From assembly GCF_009870125.1 (NCBI RefSeq), contig NC_046683.1:66293869-66357868 (forward strand): a DNA stretch of 64,000 nt, written 5' to 3'. A program made the position numbers and the translations under genes. The notes beneath the pieces were generated by a model. The model ran no database searches, was not told the DNA's origin, and worked only from the letters and a program-made list of their open reading frames with translations. Shown one piece after another: positions 20,342-32,641 of this stretch (positions within the stretch are counted from its first letter, which is position 1; each line of letters opens with the position of its first letter). Source of the stretch: Drosophila pseudoobscura. Lineage: Eukaryota; Arthropoda; Insecta; Diptera; Drosophilidae.

Positions 20342-20889
20342 ATAAAAAACAAAATATGAATCGTCTGCGTGCCGAAACCGTAGGGCAGCGTGGTCGCTGA
20401 TGTCTTTGGCGCGGAACAGTGGAGACTCAGCCGAAATAGTAAAAAAATTGTATGAGGGCTTTAGATAAATTTAATGTACGCATCTAATAGAGAATTTTCC
20501 AATCAAATTTTCAAGATAGTTTTAGTTTAGGAGATATAAGCACTCAAAGTTTATATATATGTAAGTACTCAATGCAAATATTTATTGAACTCATATTCAC
20601 TAGCTAATTTAGCAAGCTGAGACGGCCAAAGGTCCCCCTGTGCCGCTCCAAAGACATCGGCGATCCGCTTCGACGGTGCTGAGGCTCGAGAGTCCAGAAT
20701 TGCCGAACAGACGAAACCGATGGACAGCGGGGTCACGGTAGAGACGAAGTACAGGCGAAAAGGGAATTGAAACCCCGCGCGCTCCCTCGTGCCTTTTGGG
20801 TTCTAATGTTAGGACCCGCCATAGAACAGCTTTTTGGTCGCTCATGCAACATCTTGGTATTTTATAGTCTTTGATATTGGTATATATGT

Positions 20890-21230
20890 ATATCTATGAT
20901 GCGACCTTTATCATTTATGTGGGTTATATTATTTATTTTAATTGTGTTGTTGAACACAAGGAGATACGATCCTATCAAAGTAGTATTGTCTACGTTATTG
21001 TTGCCTGAAACTAATATGGCACCATTCTGTATGATGTCTATTTCTTCTTTAAATCTATTTGTGCTTGGTTGTCAAAAGTCTCACTTTTAAAATTATTCAT
21101 TAAATAGTATTTCTCCTTACATTCACAAACATTTTCACTTATAACTAACATTCCATCATCTTGTAAGATGGCTCTTGCTCTTGCATAAAGCTTGCAAGAT
21201 CGTTAATTTGAGGACATTTTATATCCCTGG
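20890..21230 (-). pseudogene. possible errantivirus env-like remnant, unit B
   Basis: Copy of 12290-12600, equally broken by frameshifts. Confidence 0.3.
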
Positions 21231-22054
21231 GAGAGGGATAAAAGAGGAAATTGCCGGGTTTCGTAAATGTCAAATGAAATATGCAATGCATCTAATGGAT
21301 TAACAGACTCTCTGAAGCATCAATGCATCAAACTCTCCCTCCTCTCCATGAGGGGAAGAGTGGGAGCGGTTTCCAGAAGGTATGAACGAGGGGGTGTGGC
21401 TACTGTGAGGAGCAGGAGGAGATGTAAGTATTTAGGCCATCCATGAAGGTGCTTATTGTTTTTTTTTCTCTAAGAAAGAAAGAAAAGTGGATATTATTAT
21501 TATTATTATTACTCTATATATATTGGAGATCGTATCATATGAGAAGTGTCGCTGGGCTCTTCCAGAATACTCCCCCGCGTTCGCTTTTATTTTGAGCTTT
21601 TAGCTTATGAAAATAGACGATCAGATTTTCCTTAAAAATTAACTAAAAGATCACATAGTCCATAGCCGATTATGGGTCGTTTTTGAAAGCAATTGGAATT
21701 CATTGTTGAAGTTTAATATTAACAAAGGTTTTTTTCAAATAATCAAAAATTTCGTGCTGGACCGTGCGTGCATTTTCGTGCATTTTCGTGCCGTTTTGGG
21801 TCTTGTCAAACAATTTCAGTGCCTGCCCATCTCTAGCGCCCATCACTCTTTCTCTCTCTCTCCTTTTGAGACGAAGCATTCATGTGTAAGAGTAAAAGAG
21901 ATGCATATATATGTCGGCCGACGGCTGACAACAGCGCGGTCGCGACCTCAGTCACTGCGAGCTGAATTCTGCCTTGTATCTGCGTCGACGTCGACGCCGC
22001 TGCCGCTTTTTTGCTTCGAGAAGTAACGGCCGAAGCTGTAAAAAATAACGGCTG

Positions 22055-22270
22055 GTGTTTTTTGAGAAGCACGAAAAGACAGACATGTATCGGAAAAATA
22101 GAAACAGATCAAATATTTTAAATTTCGAATGGAATAAGTCATTAAGTGGAAAAATGATAAACGGAGTGCAAAAAATCCTTGCTTTTGCGGTGCCAAAAGC
22201 CGGAGGTATTACGACGCTTTCGTATAATTATTTACAAAATACGTACGTATTGTGGAAGAGCTCTGTTTGA
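22055..22270 (+). CDS. hypothetical 71-aa ORF, unit B
   Basis: Copy of 13452-13667 without disabling change; function unknown. Confidence 0.25.
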   Translation: MFFEKHEKTDMYRKNRNRSNILNFEWNKSLSGKMINGVQKILAFAVPKAGGITTLSYNYLQNTYVLWKSSV

Positions 22271-24008
22271 GATAGAGCCGCGGCCCTTGCCGCCTCTCAC
22301 AGCGTTCCTTCTCGTTTTTGTCCGCTTTGTTGTAATTCGATTCACGAAAGAGAAGAAGAAAACACTTGGGGGATGCATTTTAATGGCTGCTATAGGAAGG
22401 AGGTGCAGTTGCGGCGGTTGCCTGCTCATTCGCTTCGATTAGAACGAAATTTTCCTGCCACGAGAACGATTCGAAATTGCTCCATAAGGAACTCACTCTA
22501 ATTTAATTTCCAATTGCACATATAATCCGTTTTGTGGGGTGGGCTTTTTTCAAGTATTTGTCATAAAATTTGATGCGTAAATAATACCCAAAATGTAATG
22601 AAAAACATTTTTTGTAACTGTCTGAATTCTGTACCATTTTCCTGTTGTCCCACCTTCATTCATTTCAATCATTCTAACATTTCCAATATGTTCTGGTATT
22701 GTTAGAAAAGGAAATGTAACATACATACATATGTGAAGCGTATTAAAAATCTATAGATAATGCTTGTCAGTTGCACAAATTCGTTGTTTGTATGATATGA
22801 TTTGTAAAATGGATGAACGCAAAGGAGCGGTTGGATTTGGGTCTTATAACGTAAGTTTCATTGGTTCCGGCTCGGAATCGCAATCAAAATGATTATTTTA
22901 TGAGTGCAGGGTATTGGAAGGGTCGAGCATTTCCAAGAACCGAATTAGCAAGGCGAAGATTCAGCCGACGGCCACTGAGGTTACGACTGCGCGGCGCAGT
23001 TATGTGTGCATCTCTCTTACTCTTCTATACATGTGCACGCATGTACAATGTATGAAAACCCACCCTTCACTGATACGCACCAAAAGGAAAGAAAGAGAGA
23101 GATGGGCATGCTCTGAAATTTTTCATCAGGGCCCAGCACGATATCTGTATATAAATATGTATATATAAATGAATTAAATATTTAATAAAACACGGTCCCA
23201 GACTCGGATATATATATATATAATTTTTCACCGAAAATCTGTTTTTTTTTTTAAATATAATGAATAATTTGATTATATAATATACATATGTATGTGTATA
23301 AATACATAATACAAAACCCACCCTTTTCTGCTACCTTGCAAAAGCAGAGAGAGAGCGAGAGACAGAGAGACAACAGCTGCGGCTGCGCTGTCGGCTGACG
23401 TATTTTTTTTGTACGCAGAAGCAGGCGCATGCAAAACACACACATACAGCGACAGACGATACATCTATCTCACTCTTGCAAGGCAGACCTGCGGCGGCGC
23501 GACTGCGATTTTCAATTTTTTTGGAGTTGCGAAAGCGGTTTGATTCTTCACTTGGGGATTGAGGATTTTACGTGTTGTTCCGTACACCGGCCGCTCCCGC
23601 TTCAACAAAAAGCTAAAATTCATAAATTAAATTATAAGTATTCTTTAATGGTACTTCTTTGTGCTTTATACCATATGCATATATATACAATTTTCATTGG
23701 AGTTGCGGAGGCGGCTATTGTAGGACACGAAGCGGTCGAAATTCTCTCTTCAGCGTTTGGTTGATGCCACTCAGCCTCGAGCGATCTTCAAAAGCAGGTT
23801 GCTCATCACCTGTCCGTTGAACCTCCGTTCGCCGGTGGCCTGTATGATGCATTGGGTCAGAATGCCATGTTCCAACTCTGCCTTTTGTTTCACAACACAT
23901 ATTATTAATTATTTAAACACTGCACTTACCTGATAGTAAAATTAATCACAGCAATTAATTTCACTTCGTTTGCGCACAATTAGTCGATTGCAAATAGCAA
24001 ATGCAAAG

Positions 24009-24277
24009 TAGTGTTGGGTAAACATTGCTCATTTTGGTGAACATGTTCACTTGTTCTTTTTTAGTAAGTGAGTCACTTGTTCAGTTGCTGACTTGCTCAC
24101 TCAGTTGTTCACTATTCATGTACAGATGGTTCCAAATTTCACTATACTTTCGAATTAGCGACATTTTGAATTTTTAATACAAAAAGTGTGAAGTAAACGC
24201 AAATATGAGCAACAGCTGCCAGATCGCAAAATACCCTTAGAGGAAAATTGCGCAAAAAGTGAGTAGAGAACAAGTGA
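24009..24277. mobile_element. truncated hAT-like MITE, unit B
   Basis: The left end TAGTGTTGGGTAAAC is present. The sequence stops after GAACAAGTGA and continues as ATGACATTCGTC, which in unit A lies beyond the P element. The deletion of about 1 kb removed the MITE right half, the P element and its flank. Units C and D share it. Confidence 0.7.
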
Positions 24278-24836
24278 CATGACATTCGTCCTCGCTCACT
24301 GCTGGTAATGCAGTAATGTTTCTATTTAGTTTTAAGCGCTAATGTGTTGTTTGGTTTGCGTATTTTAATGTACGGATGCACACGTATTCTTAGATTTTCT
24401 GGCATGAGTTTTTTAATATAGACTACACGAATGTAATGAGCAGCACTTTTGTTATCGATTCACTTCTTCCACGTGTTCAGATCGTCGAATGGTGAACAGC
24501 GCAGGAACTTCAAAAGCGCATATACATATATCTAGTTCCTTGTTTTGTATGGGTGTGCCAGTCAGAGCCCAGCGGAACTTGCCGCGCAGACCGCTTACTG
24601 TGATTGAATATCTATTTGGGCTAAGTATCTATACGCTTATTATTTTCGAAAAAGTCCATCACTAGGCACTGCTGTCATCGCCAGATTTACCCAGGCCCAG
24701 GCCCACACACATACACATGCATACATGTACAAAGGCATGGTGAGCAGAACCAATGAAAAGCGGGCAGAGAGCCTGCTGCGTCTGCGCATGAGTCTGCAGC
24801 AGCGCTGCGCTGCTTCAATTTCGCGTGTCCGTAGCC

Positions 24837-24873
24837 TATAAAATGGGGGCAACGTGCGGTCTGCGACTCATTT
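24837..24873 (+). promoter_or_regulatory. TATA plus initiator promoter, unit C
   Basis: TATAAAA and TCATTT with the same 33-bp spacing as in the other units. Confidence 0.65.
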
Positions 24874-25176
24874 GTTCAAAATTCCTCCGACCTTATCCAC
24901 CTAATTTAATTTGCCCCATACCTCTTTCTGGCTCTGAACCACCGCTACCGCTTTCCGGCTCTCAGCCGCCAGCCGCTCCCGCTTCAACAAAAAGCTAAAA
25001 TTCTTACTGCTGCGATTCTCTCTGGAGAATGCTCTCAGTCTGCCGCTCCAAAATTCCTCCGACCTTATGTCTTGAAAAAAACCAATTAGGCGGAGGCCCA
25101 AGATTGAAATTGTTTTCGTCTTAGAAAGCCAAAGATTGCTTACAACTCTTATGAGAGCTTAATAGAATTGGGTACG

Positions 25177-25470
25177 TTAACTGCCCCCATTCTTAAATGT
25201 TTTGTCCCGATACATTTTGAAGTTCTGATAGAAGTCTAATTTCTTCTGGTTCTCGGTATCCGTTGATATGCTCATAAGAATTTCCATCGTCCCCAAGAAA
25301 TCCTCTATTTCAAATGGATGGTTCTTTTTCTCTGACTCCTGCCTCTTATTCTCTTTGTTCGATTGTATATTTTTGCTCATTTTCGTGCTCTTCCTCGATC
25401 CCATGGCTTTCATTTGCACGAATGTGATTCTCCTCTTTATCGCTGCTATTAATTGTGTACGTTTCTTCAT
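25177..25470 (-). CDS. hypothetical basic 97-aa protein, unit C
   Basis: Copy of 10320-10613 with a Glu to Lys change near the end; open. Confidence 0.4.
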   Translation of the reverse strand: MKKRTQLIAAIKRRITFVQMKAMGSRKSTKMSKNIQSNKENKRQESEKKNHPFEIEDFLGTMEILMSISTDTENQKKLDFYQNFKMYRDKTFKNGGS

Positions 25471-25694
25471 TGATAGCTTGATAAAGCTATACGAAAACGT
25501 TGATCAGTTTCAGGTCGTTGGTCAAATTTTAGCTTATAACGATATGCACTCTGGACCCCATTAATGCAGGAGGGGCAAATAAGCTGCGGCATAGAGTCCC
25601 CGCGCTCCACAGAATTCTTAGGGGAGAAATCTTTCAGGCAGCTCCCAGAGATTGCAGACTTCGGCGAATATGTCCACCAGTGGAACGGAATCAT
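25467..25694 (-). pseudogene. second ZAD domain remnant, unit C
   Basis: Same structure as in unit A. Confidence 0.6.
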
Positions 25695-26007
25695 CCAGGC
25701 ACACCTTCGCCATTCTTTGCGCTGGTGTAATATGAGTGAACTTAGATAATTTCATTTCCTCCAACACTGGAATATAGAGCCTATGGCTCTGCTCGCAGGT
25801 CTTCTTAAAGCTGAATGCACTCACTGCATCCTCAAGGCAGGGCGGACATATGTTTTCCGGCAGTAAGTCCCCTCGACAAACCACGTACCCGGTGCACTCC
25901 GCTATCATGTCAGCAATGCAAGTGTCCCAGTTCTGTGGCTCATCAAAAATGTTTTTGAATGGTCCGGAGGCTGGCGGTGCCATGCAGACTCTGCATACTT
26001 GCGCCAT
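25618..26007 (-). CDS. single-module ZAD protein, unit C
   Basis: 129 residues: one complete ZAD (Cys5, Cys8, Cys54, Cys57) joined directly to the MKLSKF tail, with no C2H2 finger at all. If made, it could dimerise with ZAD partners without binding DNA, in effect a dominant-negative form. This is inference from domain content. One Val to Ala change at residue 13. Confidence 0.7.
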   Translation of the reverse strand: MAQVCRVCMAPPASGPFKNIFDEPQNWDTCIADMIAECTGYVVCRGDLLPENICPPCLEDAVSAFSFKKTCEQSHRLYIPVLEEMKLSKFTHITPAQRMAKVCLDDSVPLVDIFAEVCNLWELPERFLP

Positions 26008-26334
26008 TTTTCTGCAAGTAAATGAATGTTAAATGATTGGAAGGACTACTTTATTCAGAATGATTCTTATATATATATTCATGTTGGATTTAGCTAACCC
26101 GAAACATGCAATGCTTATATCTACGTCTTATATTTATGTGCCAGTATATTGGCAAAGACTATACAATACCAAGATGTTGCATGAGGAACAAATTCTTTGT
26201 CAATTTTCGTTTGACGCTTCACGGGACGCGGAGCTATTACTTCAATTCTCTTTTACCTTCGCCTCCGAAATGCTACTCGGCTTCGTCAATGCCTCGGTCA
26301 GCGTCGAGTCGGTGTGTCTCGAGAGAAAGAATAA

Positions 26335-27424
26335 ACGAGGGGGAACGTTGTGAGTTGCTGCGGACACCGCAACTCTACGGTTATACCCGATACTAAGTCA
26401 GTATGGCTCTCCTCCGGCAGACGCCGCTAATATTAAGCGACACGACAAAGAGTGCGTGCGAGAGAGACAGAAAATCAGTCTGAGCGTGACGTCGGGCGCT
26501 GCGTAGCCACTGCAAATTGATTTGTTCCTTTTGGCTATAAAAATGATCTGATCTGATCCAGATTCAGCAATCTAATAGATATGGTCATTATCTATGATTC
26601 TGCGTTTTTAGTTTTCTCAAATCTGCAATATTGTGGATGCAACAGATTTTCGTCCTTTGTGGGGGCGGATGGGGGTGGGGCGAAATTCTGAGATATACGT
26701 TTTATAGTGACATCTTAAAGGAGTGTGTGTACCAAATTTGGTTACTCTAGCCTTAATAGTCTCTGAGATTTGTGGTTGCCTCAGATTTTCGTCCTTTGCG
26801 GGGGCGGAAGGGGGTGTGGCGAAATTTGGACAGGAAACGGTCAAGGTCCGATATCACAGGAGTGTGGATACCAAATTTGGTTGCTCTGGCTTTTATAGGT
26901 TCTGAGATCCTTGAACTCATATTTTGCAATTGGCAAAACCGACCATGAAACCTGTGTGTTAGAGTGAGACAGAGCGAGAAAGAGTGAAATTGTTTTCGTG
27001 ATTCTGGCTGTAATAATTATACGATCTGGTTCAGATTTCGCACTCTAGAAGATATAGTCATCTTCTACGATTCTGCGTTTTTAGTTTTCTCGTATCGTCG
27101 AAATTGTGGATGCCACAGATTTTCGCCCTTTGTGGGGGCGGAAGTGGGCGGGGCAAAGTTTTGAAATATTTTTGGAGCAGTGACATATCACAGAAGTCTG
27201 GATCCAAAACATCGTTGCCCTAGCTCTTATAGTCTTTGAGCATTAGGCGCTGAAGGGGACGGACAGACGGACAGACAGACATGGCTCAATCGACTCGGCT
27301 ATTGATGCTGATCAAGAATATATATACTTTATGGGGTCGGAAACGATTCCTTCTGGACGTTACACACATCCACTTTTACCACAAATCTAATATACCCCAA
27401 TACTCATTTTGAGTATCGGGTATA
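26335..27424 (-). mobile_element. DINE-1/INE-1-type Helitron, unit C
   Basis: Same insertion site as in unit B. The (GGACAGAC)n tract is much shorter here (about 27258-27283), and the GATCT tract near the left end is also shorter, showing slippage after duplication. Confidence 0.8.
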
Positions 27425-27844
27425 AAAAACAAAATATGAATCGTCTGCGTGCCGAAACCGTAGGGCAGCGTGGTCGCTGATGTCTTTGGCGCGGAACAGT
27501 GGAGACTCAGCCGAAATAGTAAAAAAATTGTATGAGTGCTTTAGATAAATTCTAATAGAGAATTTTCCAATCGAATTTTCCCACTGTGCCGCTCCAAAGA
27601 CTTCGGCGATCCGCGACCACCGCTTCGACGGTGCTGAGGCTCGAGAGTCCAGAATTGCCGAACAGACGAAACCGATGGACAGCGGGGTCACGGTAGAGAC
27701 GAAGTACAGGCGAAAAGGGAATTGAAACCCCGCGCGCTCCCTCGTGCCTTTTGGGTTCTAATGTTAGGACCCGCCATAGAACAGCTTTTTGGTCGCTCAT
27801 GCAACATCTTGGTATTTTATAGTCTTTGATATTGGTATATATGT

Positions 27845-28185
27845 ATATCTATGATGCGACCCTTATCATTTATGTGGGTTATATTATTTATTTTAATTGT
27901 GTTGTTGAACACAAGGAGATACGATCCTATCAAAGTAGTATTGTCTACGTTATTGTTGCCTGAAACTAATATGGCACCATTCTGTATGATGTCTATTTCT
28001 TCTTTAAATCTATTTGTGCTTGGTTGTCAAAAGTCTCACTTTTAAAATTATTCATTAAATAGTATTTCTCCTTACATTCACAAACATTTTCACTTATAAC
28101 TAACATTCCATCATCTTGTAAGATGGCTCTTGCTCTTGCATAAAGCTTGCAAGATCGTTAATTTGAGGACATTTTATATCCCTGG
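27845..28185 (-). pseudogene. possible errantivirus env-like remnant, unit C
   Basis: Copy of 12290-12600, broken. Confidence 0.3.
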
Positions 28186-29000
28186 GAGAGGGATAAAAGA
28201 GGAAATTGCCGGGTTTCGTAAATGTCAAATGAAATATGCAATGCATCTAATGGATTAACAGACTCTCTGAAGCATCAATGCATCAAACTCTCCCTCCTCT
28301 CCATGAGGGGAAGAGTGGGAGCGGTTTCCAGAAGGTATGAACGAGGGGGTGTGGCTACTGTGAGGAGCAGGAGGAGATGTAAGTATTTAGGCCATCCATG
28401 AAGGTGCTTATTGTTTTTTTTTTCTCTAAGAAAGAAAGAAAAGTGGATATTATTATTATTATTATTACTCTATATATATTGGAGATCGTATCATATGAGA
28501 AGTGTCGCTGGGCTCTTCCAGAATACTCCCCCGCGTTCGCTTTTATTTTGAGCTTTTAGCTTATGAAAATAGACGATCAGATTTTCCTTAAAAATTAACT
28601 AAAAGATCACATAGTCCATAGCCGATTATGGGTCGTTTTTGAAAGCAATTGGAATTCATTGTTGAAGTTTAATATTAACAAAGGTTTTTTTCAAATAATC
28701 AAAAATTTCGTGCTGGACCGTGCGTGCATTTTCGTGCCGTTTTGGGTCTTGTCAAACAATTTCAGTGCCTGCCCATCTCTAGCGCCCATCACTCTTTCTC
28801 TCTCTCTCCTTTTGAGACGAAGCATTCATGTGTAAGAGTAAAAGAGATGCATATATATGTCGGCCGACGGCTGACAACAGCGCGGTCGCGACCTCAGTCA
28901 CTGCGAGCTGAATTCTGCCTTGTATCTGCGTCGACGTCGACGCCGCTGCCGCTTTTTTGCTTCGAGAAGTAACGGCCGAAGCTGTAAAAAATAACGGCTG

Positions 29001-29216
29001 GTGTTTTTTGAGAAGCACGAAAAGACAGACATGTATCGGAAAAATAGAAACAGATCAAATATTTTAAATTTCGAATGGAATAAGTCATTAAGTGGAAAAA
29101 TGATAAACGGAGTGCAAAAAATCCTTGCTTTTGCGGTGCCAAAAGCCGGAGGTATTACGACGCTTTCGTATAATTATTTACAAAATACGTACGTATTGTG
29201 GAAGAGCTCTGTTTGA
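29001..29216 (+). CDS. hypothetical 71-aa ORF, unit C
   Basis: Copy of 13452-13667; function unknown. Confidence 0.25.
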   Translation: MFFEKHEKTDMYRKNRNRSNILNFEWNKSLSGKMINGVQKILAFAVPKAGGITTLSYNYLQNTYVLWKSSV

Positions 29217-30955
29217 GATAGAGCCGCGGCCCTTGCCGCCTCTCACAGCGTTCCTTCTCGTTTTTGTCCCCTTTGTTGTAATTCGATTCACGAAAGAGAA
29301 GAAGAAAACACTTGAGGGATGCATTTTAATGGCTGCTATAGGAAGGAGGTGCAGTTGCGGCGGTTGCCTGCTCATTCGCTTCGATTAGAACGCAATTTTC
29401 CTGCCACGAGAACGATTCGAAATTGCTCCATAAGGAACTCACTCTAATTTAATTTCCAATTGCACATATAATCCGTTTTGTGGGGTGGGCTTTTTTCAAG
29501 TATTTGTCATAAAATTTGATGCGTAAATAATACCCAAAATGTGATGGAAAACATTTTTTGTAATTGTCTGAAGGGGGGACAACAGGAAAATGGTACAGAA
29601 GGTGAATTCATTCATTACATTGTCTAAAATTTCTAATATGTTCTGGTATTGTTAGAAAAGGAAATGCAACATACATACTTATGTGAAGCGTATTAAAAAT
29701 AGATAAAAAATGCTTGTCAGTTGCACAAATTCGTTGTTTGTATGATATGATTTGTAAAATGGATGAACGCAAAGGAGCGGTTGGATTTGGGTCTTATAAC
29801 GTAAGTTTCATTGGTTCCGGCTCGGAATCGCAATCAAAATGATTATTTTATGAGTGCAGGGTATTGGAAGGATCGAGCATTTCCAAGAACCGAATTAGCA
29901 AGGCGAAGATTCAGCCGACGGCGACTGAGGTTACGACTGCGCGGCGCAGTTATGTGTGCATCTCTCTTACTCTTCTATACATGTGCACGCATGTACAATG
30001 TATGAAAACCCACCCTTCACTGATACGCACCAAAAGGAAAGAAAGAGAGAGATGGGCATGCTCTGAAATTTTTCATCAGGGCCCAGCACGATATCTGTAT
30101 ATAAATATGTATATATAAATTAATTAAATATTTAATAAAACACGGTCCCAGACTCGGATATATATATATAATTTTTCACCGAAAATCTGTTTTTTTTTTA
30201 AATATAATGAATAATTTGATTATATAATATACATATGTATGTGTATAAATACATAATACAAAACCCACCCTTTTCTGCTACCTTGCAAAAGCAGAGAGAG
30301 AGCGAGAGACAGAGAGACAACAGCTGCGGCTGCGCTGTCGGCTGACGTATTTTTTTTGTACGCAGAAGCAGGCGCATGCAAAACACACACATACAGCGAC
30401 AGACGATACATCTATCTCACTCTTGCAAGGCAGACCTGCGGCGGCGCGACTGCGATTTTCAATTTTTTTGGAGTTGCGAAAGCGGTTTGATTCTTCACTT
30501 GGGGATTGAGGATTTTACGTGTTGTTCCGTACACCGGCCGCTCCCGCTTCAACAAAAAGCTAAAATTCATAAATTAAATTATAAGTATTCTTTAATGGTA
30601 CTTCTTTGTGCTTTATACCATATGCATATATATACAATTTTCATTGGAGTTGCGGAGGCGGCTATTGTAGGACACGAAGCGGTCGAAATTCTCTCTTCAG
30701 CGTTTGGTTGATGTCACTCAGCCTCGAGTGATCTTCAAAAGCAGGTTGCTCATCACCTGTCCGTTGAACCTCCGTTCGCCGGTGGCCTGTATGATGCATT
30801 GGGTCAGAATGCCATGTTCCAACTCTGCCTTTTGTTTCACAACACATATTATTAATTATTTAAACACTGCACTTACCTGATAGTAAAATTAATCACAGCA
30901 ATTAATTTCACTTCGTTTGCGCACAATTAGTCGATTGCAAATAGCAAATGCAAAG

Positions 30956-31224
30956 TAGTGTTGGGTAAACATTGCTCATTTTGGTGAACATGTTCACTTG
31001 TTCTTTTTTAGTAAGTGAGTCACTTGTTCAGTTGCTGACTTGCTCACTCAGTTGTTCACTATTCATGTACAGATGGTTCCAAATTTCACTATACTTTCGA
31101 ATTAGCGACATTTTGAATTTTTAATACAAAAAGTGTGAAGTAAACGCAAATATGAGCAACAGCTGCCAGATCGCAAAATACCCTTAGAGGAAAATTGCGC
31201 AAAAAGTGAGTAGAGAACAAGTGA
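30956..31224. mobile_element. truncated hAT-like MITE, unit C
   Basis: Same deletion breakpoint as in unit B. Confidence 0.7.
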
Positions 31225-31783
31225 CATGACATTCGTCCTCGCTCACTGCTGGTAATGCAGTAATGTTTCTATTTAGTTTTAAGCGCTAATGTGTTGTTTG
31301 CTTTGCGTATTTTAATGTACGGATGCACACGTATTCTTAGATTTTCTGGCATGAGTTTTTTAATATAGACTACACGAATGTAATGAGCAGCACTTTTGTT
31401 ATCGATTCACTTCTTCCACGTGTTCAGATCGTCGAATGGTGAACAGCGCAGGAACTTCAAAAGCGCATATACATATATCTAGTTCCTTGTTTTGTATGGG
31501 TGTGCCAGTCAGAGCCCAGCGGAACTTGCCGCGCAGACCGCTTACTGTGATTGAATATCTATTTGGGCTAAGTATCTATACGCTTATTATTTTCGAAAAA
31601 GTCCATCACTAGGCACTGCTGTCATCGCCAGATTTACCCAGGCCCAGGCCCACACACATACACATGCATACATGTACAAAGGCATGGTGAGCAGAACCAA
31701 TGAAAAGCGGGCAGAGAGCCTGCTGCGTCTGCGCATGAGTCTGCAGCAGCGCTGCGCTGCTTCAATTTCGCGTGTCCGTAGCC

Positions 31784-31820
31784 TATAAAATGGGGGCAAC
31801 GTGCGGTCTGCGACTCATTT
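31784..31820 (+). promoter_or_regulatory. TATA plus initiator promoter, unit D
   Basis: TATAAAA and TCATTT with conserved spacing. Confidence 0.65.
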
Positions 31821-32123
31821 GTTCAAAATTCCTCCGACCTTATCCACCTAATTTAATTTGCCCCATACCTCTTTCTGGCTCTGAACCACCGCTACCGCTT
31901 TCCGGCTCTCAGCCGCCAGCCGCTCCCGCTTCAACAAAAAGCTAAAATTCTTACTGCTGCGATTCTCTCTGGAGAATGCTCTCAGTCTGCCGCTCCAAAA
32001 TTCCTCCGACCTTATGTCTTGAAAAAAACCAATTAGGCGGAGGCCCAAGATTGAAATTGTTTTCGTCTTAGAAAGCCAAAGATTGCTTACAACTCTTATG
32101 AGAGCTTAATAGAATTGGGTACG

Positions 32124-32417
32124 TTAACTGCCCCCATTCTTAAATGTTTTGTCCCGATACATTTTGAAGTTCTGATAGAAGTCTAATTTCTTCTGGTTCT
32201 CGGTATCCGTTGATATGCTCATAAGAATTTCCATCGTCCCCAAGAAATCCTCTATTTCAAATGGATGGTTCTTTTTCTCTGACTCCTGCCTCTTATTCTC
32301 TTTGTTCGATTGTATATTTTTGCTCATTTTCGTGCTCTTCCTCGATCCCATGGCTTTCATTTGCACGAATGTGATTCTCCTCTTTATCGCTGCTATTAAT
32401 TGTGTACGTTTCTTCAT
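32124..32417 (-). CDS. hypothetical basic 97-aa protein, unit D
   Basis: Copy of 10320-10613; open, with the same Glu to Lys change as unit C. Confidence 0.4.
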   Translation of the reverse strand: MKKRTQLIAAIKRRITFVQMKAMGSRKSTKMSKNIQSNKENKRQESEKKNHPFEIEDFLGTMEILMSISTDTENQKKLDFYQNFKMYRDKTFKNGGS

Positions 32418-32641
32418 TGATAGCTTGATAAAGCTATACGAAAACGTTGATCAGTTTCAGGTCGTTGGTCAAATTTTAGCTTATAACGATATGCACTCTG
32501 GACCCCATTAATGCAGGAGGGGCAAATAAGCTGCGGCATAGAGTCCCCGCACTCCACAGAATTCTTAGGGGAGAAATCTTTCAGGCAGCTCCCAGAGATT
32601 GCAGACTTCGGCGAATATGTCCACCAGTGGAACGGAATCAT
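32414..32641 (-). pseudogene. second ZAD domain remnant, unit D
   Basis: Same structure; Arg to Cys change shared with unit E (NSVECGDS). Confidence 0.6.

Larger units (their letters stand above)
17049..24601. repeat. array unit B (7553 bp)
   Basis: Full unit. It has a two-module ZAD gene, a Helitron insertion, an extra ~165-bp stretch (about 20471-20637) absent from C and D, and the inverted MSDQK segment. The P element and the right half of the MITE are deleted. Confidence 0.9.
24602..31548. repeat. array unit C (6947 bp)
   Basis: Full unit with a single-module ZAD gene and the Helitron insertion; it lacks the P element and the extra 165 bp of unit B. Confidence 0.9.
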
